From: Candidatus Heimdallarchaeota archaeon
GTDB lineage: Archaea; Asgardarchaeota; Heimdallarchaeia; Heimdallarchaeales; Heimdallarchaeaceae
Direction: 5' to 3'
Length of the DNA: 5,250 nt
Assembly: GCA_030628305.1 (NCBI GenBank)
Contig: DAOVRE010000141.1
Coordinates: forward strand, 1 to 5,250
The notes below the pieces were generated by a model that worked only from the letters and a program-made list of their open reading frames with translations, searched no databases and was not told the origin of the DNA. Below, piece after piece: positions 1 through 4,955 of this stretch; the stretch's first letter is position 1; each line of letters opens with the position of its first letter. Made by a program: the position numbers and the translations under genes.

Positions 1-1642
1 GTTCTCGGAAATAATTTGTGGGTGTTAGTGTAGCAGAAAAGAATATTGCACTTTTTCCTTTTTTTAATGCTTTTTGCAGTAATTTTGATGGATCTAGACA
101 GAAAAGTCTTATTCTTACATCATTTTTGTATTTCTTGAAATAAGTTACAAATCGTTTGTCATAATCCTCAACAACTCTCAGGAAGTTTCTTACATCAAAA
201 TAAAACTCTAACAATTTATCTCGAAAACTGGAATCAATATTTAATTCTAACCATTCCTCTGCTTTTCGACAAAACATCCTCAGATTAGCTATGAACTCTT
301 TAGAAGGGAGAGGCTTCTGCACATAAGAATATGTGCCATTTTTCTCACATAATTTCCTTGCTGCAATCATATATTGATTAAGTTTGTTTAACAATGAAGA
401 TAACTTTGGAACAGCTGTTTTTGTTGCTCTTCTCAAGGTAAGAATTGGTTTTTTCATTATATCTGCCGAGAACATCTCTCTTGATCTACCAACTAGGTTA
501 TGAGCTTCATCAATAAGGAATGTGAAATCACCCTTTTCTTCCATAAAGAATCTCTTGAGATAAACTCGAGGATCAAAGGCATAATTGTAATCGCATATGA
601 TGCAATCGCTCCATAATGCTAAATCCAGAGACAATTCAAATGGGCACACTTGATGTTTTTTAGAGTATTTCTCGATTTTTTCTCTTGTAAAAGAATCTTG
701 TGTATAGATGTCCTCAATAGCATTGTTTACTCTATCAAAATGTCCTCGAGCATACTCACAATACACTGGGTCACAGTTATCTTTTTCTTTGAAACATATT
801 TTCGCTTTAGCTGTTATTGTAACTGATTTGAGTTTTAGTGACTTTTTCCTCAAAATATCTAATGTTTCTTCAGCTATAAAACGTGTAGTTGTTTTAGCTG
901 TAAGATAGAATATTTTGGAATCCAAATCTTTGTTTAACGATTTAATTGCAGGATAAAGAACTGCTACGGTTTTGCCTATGCCAGTTGGTGCTTGACAAAA
1001 GAGCTTCTGGTGATTTTTCAGCACGTCAGTTGTTACTTTAACCATTTTATCTTGACCTTTTCTATATGAAGGAAATGGAAATTTTACAGTCTTTATACTC
1101 TTATTCCTAGTTTCAAGCCACTTGAAAACAGTGAATGCCCACACTAAGTATTTGTCAACTATATCTAGACATTTTGTTTTGAGTTCATCTAGTTTATATG
1201 TTTTAACGAAGGATCTGGTTTTTTTTGTGTCTAAGTTGAAGTAGGTGAGTTGTATGATAATTATTTTTAGATTGTTTTGTTTAGCATAAATATACCCATA
1301 ACAAATTGCTTGAGCCCAGTAGCTTTCATTGGAGTTTTCTTTTATGCTTGACAAAGTTCTTTGAGTTGTCTTTATTTCTTCAATAACAGTTTGACCATTT
1401 TTCTCAAAAACTCCGTCGATTCTCCCGCCTAAATGCAATATACATTTATCTCTCTCAATTAATTCTTTCACAGATACTTCTTTTCTATATTTGGGACCTC
1501 TCTTCTTTTGAACATATTGATGTCCCTTTGTTCCTTCCGCTAATCGTGAACGCTGAAAATACCCTACAGAGATATCTCCTTTACGAAGAACATATGAAAT
1601 CATATTTCGAACGGATACCTTTACTGTGGGTTTAGAAACCAT
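1..1642 (-). CDS. Rad3/XPD-DinG family DNA helicase with N-terminal PD-(D/E)XK nuclease domain (partial, C-terminus beyond window)
   Basis: I read 547 residues on the minus strand without a stop; the gene runs off at base 1. Residues about 1-180 look like a Cas4/RecB-type nuclease: His41 in AEGTKGHQ, Asp76 in GRIDGV and the E-x-K pair Glu89/Lys91 in VIEEIKT. The superfamily 2 helicase core follows: Q-motif-like YRKGQ (193-197), Walker A APTGIGKT (218-225), four cysteines placed as in XPD iron-sulphur domains (Cys283, 290, 295 and 333, the last in CPFE), DYNYAF (351-356), DEAH box (378-381) and FSATLTP (535-541). The family (COG1199) unwinds DNA 5'-3' using ATP, usually in repair. Relatives with this nuclease fusion are roughly 750-800 residues long (recalled), so motifs V and VI should lie outside the window. 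The start is firm: an in-frame TAG sits two codons upstream of the ATG, and the KVSVRNMISYVLRKGDI N-terminus matches the family. All catalytic motifs that should be visible are intact. The physiological substrate is unknown. Confidence 0.93.
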   Translation of the reverse strand, partial: MVSKPTVKVSVRNMISYVLRKGDISVGYFQRSRLAEGTKGHQYVQKKRGPKYRKEVSVKELIERDKCILHLGGRIDGVFEKNGQTVIEEIKTTQRTLSSIKENSNESYWAQAICYGYIYAKQNNLKIIIIQLTYFNLDTKKTRSFVKTYKLDELKTKCLDIVDKYLVWAFTVFKWLETRNKSIKTVKFPFPSYRKGQDKMVKVTTDVLKNHQKLFCQAPTGIGKTVAVLYPAIKSLNKDLDSKIFYLTAKTTTRFIAEETLDILRKKSLKLKSVTITAKAKICFKEKDNCDPVYCEYARGHFDRVNNAIEDIYTQDSFTREKIEKYSKKHQVCPFELSLDLALWSDCIICDYNYAFDPRVYLKRFFMEEKGDFTFLIDEAHNLVGRSREMFSADIMKKPILTLRRATKTAVPKLSSLLNKLNQYMIAARKLCEKNGTYSYVQKPLPSKEFIANLRMFCRKAEEWLELNIDSSFRDKLLEFYFDVRNFLRVVEDYDKRFVTYFKKYKNDVRIRLFCLDPSKLLQKALKKGKSAIFFSATLTPTNYFRE

Positions 1643-1676
1643 AACCTAACACTCTTTGGGTTTAATTTTCTCGTCT

Positions 1677-1686
1677 GTATATAATA
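1677..1686 (-). promoter_or_regulatory. Candidate TATA box for the helicase-nuclease gene
   Basis: On the minus strand this reads TATTATATAC, the best TATA-like match upstream of the helicase start. Its centre is about 40 bp from the ATG at 1642, so transcription would start near 1655 and give a leader of only about 13 nt. No clear Shine-Dalgarno sequence lies in that leader. A second minus-strand match, CTTTTTATATCC (around 1713-1724), lies further upstream and would imply a longer leader. The assignment rests on pattern and spacing only. Confidence 0.4.
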
Positions 1687-1768
1687 CTAGTTAAGCTAAA
1701 AAATGGTTTTGGATATAAAAAGAAAAGTGATTTTGTAATAACTAACAAATTAATGAGTTGAAATCATA

Positions 1769-1778
1769 TTTTTATACT
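1769..1778 (+). promoter_or_regulatory. Candidate TATA box for the radical SAM gene
   Basis: TTTTTATACT is preceded by a purine/A-rich stretch (GAAATCA at 1760-1766) that could act as a weak BRE. Archaeal spacing predicts transcription from about 1800, leaving a leader of roughly 9 nt before the GTG at 1809 or 18 nt before the ATG at 1818. It is divergent from the helicase promoter in a 166-bp intergenic region, which otherwise shows no gene or clear operator. Confidence 0.45.
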
Positions 1779-1808
1779 TAAAAGGGGGCATATTAAAAAG
1801 CTAAACTT

Positions 1809-3092
1809 GTGTATGAAATGATTATTGAAGAATATGAGGCAAAATCACTCATAAGAAAATCAAGGACTTCCTTATTTTCTTGGTCGGAAATGTACTTGAA
1901 CCTCTATCAGGGATGTTATCACGATTGTAAATACTGTGATGGTAAATCTGAAGGATACTATATGCATGATGATTTTGCTAACAGAATTCGCGTAAAAAAG
2001 AATGCACCTCAATTGTTAGAAGAGTATCTTAAGAAAAATGGTTTTTTTCCAATTAATAGAAAGAAGACTCATTCATTAGTTGATTATTTTCCAGATTTGC
2101 GAGAATCAGCTGATACTAAGCATAAAGGAAAGTTTGTTATTTTTATTGGAGGGGGAGTATGTGACGTTTATCAACCAGTTGAAAAGGAAGTAAAAATGAC
2201 AAGAAAGCTTTTAGAAATTGCTTATGATTACAAGTTTCCTGTATTCTTCCTTACAAAAAGCGATCTGATTTTACGAGATCTTGACCTTTTGAAAAAGATA
2301 AATGAGGATAGCTATGTGTCTGCTTGTTTTACAATAACTTTGGCTGACGAGAAGAAACAAAAAATATTCGAACCAAATGCAAGTACATCCCAAGAAAGGT
2401 TTGAAGCGATTGAAAAATTACGTGAAGAGGGTATCCACTCAGGAGTTTACTTCCTTCCCACTTTACCTTTCATAGGCGACACCGATGAAAACATGAATGC
2501 AATATACAAAACTGCAAAAGAAGTTGGTGCTGAATTTGTCTATTGTTTCGGTTTAACATTAAAACCAGGTAGAAATAAAACCGAATTCATGCAAACCCTT
2601 TCAGAACATTTTCCAGATATATATCCAAAATATGGGATATTATATGGAAATAATGATAAATATGGCAATCTAGACAGAGAAAAATTCAAAGAAATGGGAT
2701 TGATATGGCCAGAAATAATGGGGTATAAACTGGGATATGAGCTGGGTTTAGGGTATTCCTCAGAGAGATATGTTCCAGAAGGAAGATTTGAAAAGAATCT
2801 ACAGCTATCTGAAATACTTCACAAGATACAGTTTCTGAAGAGTCTTTACACAAAAACCTCACGGATAGAAATAAAAGCACTAAATGATGCTGCACAGTTT
2901 TTCATTAGTTATCAAAAAGATATTGAAAAGTTGGATGTAGAGGAGATTGTAAAACTAGTTGAAAAACCAGCTATTCTACCCTATGTTACAGATTTCTTAG
3001 AATCTGGGGAGAGTAAATTTCTGAAGGAAATAGAGAAAAAAGCTTACGATTCTGTTTATCGATATATTGCTGAAAAACAACAAGAATTCTAG
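1809..3092 (+). CDS. SplB-like (spore photoproduct lyase family) radical SAM protein
   Basis: A 427-residue protein of the COG1533 SplB-type radical SAM family. The CxxxCxxC motif that binds the [4Fe-4S] cluster and S-adenosylmethionine is Cys36, Cys40, Cys43 in GCYHDCKYCDG. Next come a glycine-rich strand and the family's D-x-YQP-x-E signature at GGGVCDVYQPVEKE (114-127), FFLTKSDLILRDLDLL (146-161), a T-x-T-x-A-D strand (175-180), EPNASTSQERFEAIEKL (188-204) and a GVYFLPTLPFIGD strand (212-224). This fits a partial TIM barrel. The C-terminal part (about 300-427) is not recognisable to me and has a Gly/Tyr-rich patch (GYKLGYELGLGY, 305-316). Members cleave or rearrange substrates through a 5'-deoxyadenosyl radical; true spore photoproduct lyases repair a thymine dimer in DNA, but most relatives have no known substrate. 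Cys118 sits where I recall many relatives having Thr or Ser. An in-frame TAA at 1794-1796 limits the start to GTG 1809 or ATG 1818 (three residues shorter); neither has a Shine-Dalgarno sequence. The reaction is unknown. Confidence 0.9.
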   Translation: MYEMIIEEYEAKSLIRKSRTSLFSWSEMYLNLYQGCYHDCKYCDGKSEGYYMHDDFANRIRVKKNAPQLLEEYLKKNGFFPINRKKTHSLVDYFPDLRESADTKHKGKFVIFIGGGVCDVYQPVEKEVKMTRKLLEIAYDYKFPVFFLTKSDLILRDLDLLKKINEDSYVSACFTITLADEKKQKIFEPNASTSQERFEAIEKLREEGIHSGVYFLPTLPFIGDTDENMNAIYKTAKEVGAEFVYCFGLTLKPGRNKTEFMQTLSEHFPDIYPKYGILYGNNDKYGNLDREKFKEMGLIWPEIMGYKLGYELGLGYSSERYVPEGRFEKNLQLSEILHKIQFLKSLYTKTSRIEIKALNDAAQFFISYQKDIEKLDVEEIVKLVEKPAILPYVTDFLESGESKFLKEIEKKAYDSVYRYIAEKQQEF

Positions 3093-3136
3093 AAATTATT
3101 TGTGTGTCATTCAAATTGATAGCTTTGCTCTAGTCC

Positions 3137-3161
3137 TTAATTTCTAATTACTTGAAATTGG
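3137..3161. terminator. Weak inverted repeat in convergent intergenic region, possible bidirectional terminator
   Basis: AATTTC (3139-3144) and GAAATT (3154-3159) form a 6-bp perfect stem around a 9-nt loop, extendable by two T-G wobble pairs. It lies between the convergent radical SAM and hydrolase genes, in a 102-bp gap that is generally T-rich on the plus strand (for example 3171-3184). Archaeal termination depends mostly on T tracts, and no long T run follows the stem, so this is a weak call. Confidence 0.22.
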
Positions 3162-3191
3162 AACGTTGATGATTGTATTTCTTGATTATAT

Positions 3192-3217
3192 TCATTAGTT
3201 TATTAGTTTCCTAATGA
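3192..3217. repeat. Inverted repeat containing a tandem octamer at the hydrolase stop codon
   Basis: TCATTAG (3192-3198) pairs perfectly with CTAATGA (3211-3217) across 12 bases. Inside it, ATTAGTTT is repeated in tandem (3194-3201 and 3202-3209). The structure spans the hydrolase stop codon (3195-3197 on the minus strand). It could be a weak 3'-end RNA hairpin or a chance arrangement of an AT-rich sequence; no function can be assigned. Confidence 0.35.
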
Positions 3218-4049
3218 CTTCTATCATCTCACCAGAATGTGTGGCTCTGTTGGTTTTCATGTCAATGTATTCCGCATTAGGGATTACTGCTAAAATGCTC
3301 TTAGACAACTCAACAGTATGCATTTTGTCTGTCTCCATTCCAATAATCACAACCCTTGTGTCTTCTATTTGTTTATAAAAATCCCAGACTTTAGTGAAAC
3401 ATACACGTTTTGCTACAGCTCTCCATTTCTTGAAGTCTGATTCTTCCAGAACGCGAATATATTTTGCAGCTTGAATTGGATCTTCGCTCTTGTATTTTAG
3501 TATCCACCATCTCCAAACGGGTTTTGTCCAATTGATTATGAAGTTAGGAAAAATGTGCATTAAATATCTAGTTGTAGGTGGCATGTTAAGCTGATAAACA
3601 GGACCGATTAACACATTCAAAGTAGATTTGATTTTCTTTGTGCCTAATAAATCAGCAATAGTTAGAGTACTGAAAGAAGCTGTGAGTGTGATGAGTCTGT
3701 CTTGATCTATTTTTAGATGTTCAACAATTTCTTTAACGTCTAAGGCAAGCCTATTGATGTTATTTATTGTTTTATTTTCACTGAGACGGAAAGAACCCTT
3801 CTCCCTTGATTCGATGTATAAAACATCAAAGTCTTTGACAGCTTCCATTAATACTTGTTCCCACCCAGGAACTACAGTCCCCCAACCAGGGATGAGTAAT
3901 AATGTGTGACCTATAGCTATTTCCTTTGGTGCTTTTGTTGTTAAAATCTTAATTTCTGCACCATCAGAAGTTTTGAAGTACTGTTCTTTAGCTATTTCTT
4001 CAAACTCTGACACAAGAAACTCTTCAGCTACCTTCTCTTGTTTTGACAT
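3195..4049 (-). CDS. Alpha/beta-hydrolase-fold protein with atypical nucleophile elbow
   Basis: A 284-residue protein with the layout of an alpha/beta hydrolase. Strand TLLLIPGWG (49-57) ends in an oxyanion-hole-like PGWG (usually HGxG). FDVLYIESREKGSF (74-87) fits the next strand and loop, and LITLTASFSTLTIADLL (119-135) is at the nucleophile elbow. VVIIGMETDKMH (233-244) carries a candidate acid, Asp241, and TNRATHSGEM (266-275) a candidate base, His271. A helical cap rich in Trp and aromatic residues lies at about 155-210. The elbow reads T-A-S-F-S rather than G-x-S-x-G: the candidate nucleophile Ser125 is kept but both flanking glycines are replaced. It may be a lipase/esterase-like enzyme, acyltransferase or non-catalytic relative; the substrate cannot be read. 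There is no signal peptide, so it is probably cytoplasmic. The ATG is the only Met after an in-frame TAA eight codons upstream. It lies 40 bp downstream of the DinB-like gene on the same strand. Confidence 0.82.
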   Translation of the reverse strand: MSKQEKVAEEFLVSEFEEIAKEQYFKTSDGAEIKILTTKAPKEIAIGHTLLLIPGWGTVVPGWEQVLMEAVKDFDVLYIESREKGSFRLSENKTINNINRLALDVKEIVEHLKIDQDRLITLTASFSTLTIADLLGTKKIKSTLNVLIGPVYQLNMPPTTRYLMHIFPNFIINWTKPVWRWWILKYKSEDPIQAAKYIRVLEESDFKKWRAVAKRVCFTKVWDFYKQIEDTRVVIIGMETDKMHTVELSKSILAVIPNAEYIDMKTNRATHSGEMIEVIRKLIN

Positions 4050-4069
4050 TAAGAGAGGAGATAGAATAG

Positions 4070-4077
4070 TAAATTAA
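4070..4077 (-). promoter_or_regulatory. Candidate TATA box for the hydrolase gene (leaderless spacing)
   Basis: The minus strand reads TTAATTTA, centred about 25 bp upstream of the hydrolase ATG at 4049. That is the distance expected if transcription starts at the A of the ATG. The sequence between is pyrimidine-rich (TCTCCTCTC) with no Shine-Dalgarno match, which also points to a leaderless mRNA. It suggests the hydrolase can be transcribed separately from the DinB-like gene. The match to a TATA consensus is imperfect. Confidence 0.4.
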
Positions 4078-4089
4078 TAGTTTTTCCTT

Positions 4090-4584
4090 TTACCATTTGA
4101 ATCTTTCGCCATCCCATCCTCGAAGAATTCGGGCTAGCTCTCCTATGTGAAAAGCATTGTGACGAAGCATGTAAACAAGTTTTCCTAAAATGGAATCAAA
4201 CCAATGAAAATCATCCTTCTTTAATAATTCCTCATCAGAAATATCGTTAAGAAATTGTTCTATTCTTTGCTCTATCTCTTTGCTATATTCCCTTAACATA
4301 TTCTTTGTAATAGTAAGTTTCTTTTCTTCTATTTCCTCTTTAGAATTCTTTTCCCAGTCAAATCCTGCTTTATCCCCCCATTTCATTGTGTCTGGAGTGT
4401 GTTTGGAATAAAAATCAGCTGTTTCAATAATATGAAAGAGAATCCAAGAAAAACGCCAGTTTTTCCTTCCCACATGAAATTTCTTCTCAGGAACCTTGTC
4501 AATAACTTGATTGAGATGCTTCCATTTGTCTTTGAACTGAATCATTAACATCGAACTTAAGGAGTTTTTACACTCATCTTTCAT
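4090..4584 (-). CDS. DinB-like (DinB/YfiT superfamily) putative metal-dependent protein
   Basis: A 164-residue, mostly helical protein close to the usual 150-180 residues of the DinB/YfiT superfamily. The signature metal-site histidines appear to be present: His51 in SWILFHIIETADFY (46-59) near the start of the second helix, and the H-x3-H pair His142/His146 in LRHNAFHIGEL (140-150) in the last helix. WRFSWILFHIIE is the characteristic 'W..(L)xH' segment. A Lys/Glu-rich helix (about 80-112) forms the third part of the bundle. Superfamily members bind a divalent metal; some are thiol S-transferases such as bacillithiol or mycothiol transferases, others are isomerases or damage-induced proteins of unknown role, so the name does not imply DNA polymerase activity. 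The ATG follows an in-frame TAG six codons upstream with no other Met between. A GTGAT sequence sits 4 nt before it as a possible weak Shine-Dalgarno. It lies between the PNPOx remnant and the hydrolase on the same strand. Confidence 0.85.
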   Translation of the reverse strand: MKDECKNSLSSMLMIQFKDKWKHLNQVIDKVPEKKFHVGRKNWRFSWILFHIIETADFYSKHTPDTMKWGDKAGFDWEKNSKEEIEEKKLTITKNMLREYSKEIEQRIEQFLNDISDEELLKKDDFHWFDSILGKLVYMLRHNAFHIGELARILRGWDGERFKW

Positions 4585-4605
4585 GTAATCACTTGTGAAC
4601 TAATT

Positions 4606-4614
4606 CTATTTAAG
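4606..4614 (-). promoter_or_regulatory. Candidate TATA box for the DinB-like gene (leaderless spacing)
   Basis: The minus strand reads CTTAAATAG, centred about 27 bp upstream of the DinB-like ATG at 4584, so transcription would begin at or next to the start codon. The element overlaps the stop codon of the upstream PNPOx-like remnant (4610-4612), which might explain why the tail of that broken gene is retained. Confidence 0.45.
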
Positions 4615-4882
4615 TTTGATTAGTATTTGCCGATTGATGAACATTATATTGAAATTTAATTTCCAGATGACCTCTATACCATCCCTTTAGATACTTGGGG
4701 GTGATTCTAAGTATTGTAAAGTCCGGATCTGTTACTCCTTCAGGACAATAAATTTTCCATTTATCATCCCAGATTTGCTTATTAAAATCCATATCATCCA
4801 AAATTTCAGCTTCCCCCTTTAGCATGATACCCTTGACATCATTTGGTTTACCGTAATAGCGTGCAACTTCATTATAAATTGA
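4610..4882 (-). pseudogene. C-terminal remnant of a pyridoxamine-5'-phosphate-oxidase-like flavin protein
   Basis: The open frame encodes about 90 residues matching the C-terminal half of PNPOx-like (general stress protein 26 type) split-barrel proteins. EVARYYGKPNDVKGIMLKGEAEILDD gives the strand pair after the flavin pocket, then IWDDKWKIYCPEGVTDPDFTILRITPKYLKGW, where 'GV(T/D)DPD(F/Y)xxLRxTP' is typical, and a final HLEIKF strand. The clear similarity begins well upstream of the first ATG (4825 on the minus strand, which gives only 71 residues). It extends back to about 4868 and is cut by an in-frame TAG at 4883-4885, with no ATG between. Intact relatives are about 130-170 residues and need the N-terminal part for FMN binding. 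I found no trace of it in the other minus-strand frames upstream, where the ABC gene's promoter and start now lie. It is therefore probably a truncated, non-functional gene. A short protein from ATG 4825 cannot be excluded. Confidence 0.75.
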
Positions 4883-4897
4883 CTACAACTCCTACAA

Positions 4898-4910
4898 AAT
4901 ACTTATTAAT
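4898..4910 (+). promoter_or_regulatory. Candidate TATA element for the ABC transporter gene
   Basis: AATACTTATTAAT is an AT-rich TATA-like element; with a centre near 4906, transcription would begin around 4930-4934, leaving a leader of about 24 nt before the TTG at 4956. It lies immediately upstream of the inverted repeat at 4912-4936, so a protein bound there would cover the start of transcription. Pattern and position only. Confidence 0.38.
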
Positions 4911-4911
4911 G

Positions 4912-4936
4912 TTGCTACTACTGTTGGTAGTAGTAA
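4912..4936. promoter_or_regulatory. Inverted repeat upstream of ABC transporter gene, candidate operator
   Basis: CTACTAC (4915-4921) and GTAGTAG (4927-4933) are perfect inverted copies around a 5-base centre TGTTG. Counting TT/AA at the outer ends gives 10-bp arms with one mismatch (TTGCTACTAC and GTAGTAGTAA). It is the most symmetrical sequence I see in the window. Sitting between the TATA-like element and the start codon, it has the size and place of a binding site for a dimeric winged-helix or TetR-like repressor. An RNA hairpin in the leader is an alternative. Confidence 0.5.
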
Positions 4937-4945
4937 TTATGTTTC

Positions 4946-4952
4946 GGGTGAT
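4946..4952 (+). promoter_or_regulatory. Shine-Dalgarno sequence supporting a TTG start
   Basis: GGGTGAT contains GGTGAT, complementary to the conserved 3' end of 16S rRNA (AUCACC). It ends 3 nt before TTG 4956, which is appropriate spacing for this 3'-proximal part of the pairing. It is the clearest Shine-Dalgarno match in the window and decides the start of the ABC gene, whose frame has no ATG near its N-terminus. Confidence 0.55.
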
Positions 4953-4955
4953 GAT

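Noticed and set aside
708..908. Plus-strand open frame of 66 codons
   Set aside because: It lies opposite the helicase-nuclease coding region, whose reading frame covers conserved motifs here; its translation resembles no family and it is a shadow frame.
1371..1642. Cas4-like nuclease domain as evidence of a CRISPR-Cas locus
   Set aside because: It is fused to a Rad3/XPD-type helicase, a known non-CRISPR architecture, and no repeat array or other cas gene is in the window.
1784..1788. GGGGG run as a Shine-Dalgarno for the radical SAM gene
   Set aside because: It is 20 nt before the GTG, too far for ribosome binding, and would lie upstream of the predicted transcription start.
1693..1805. 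AAGCTAAA occurring twice (1693-1700 and 1798-1805) in the divergent promoter region
   Set aside because: Two 8-bp AT-rich copies about 105 bp apart in such a composition are easily due to chance, and neither is symmetrical.
2686..2895. Minus-strand open frame of 69 codons
   Set aside because: It lies wholly within the radical SAM gene on the opposite strand and has no recognisable content.
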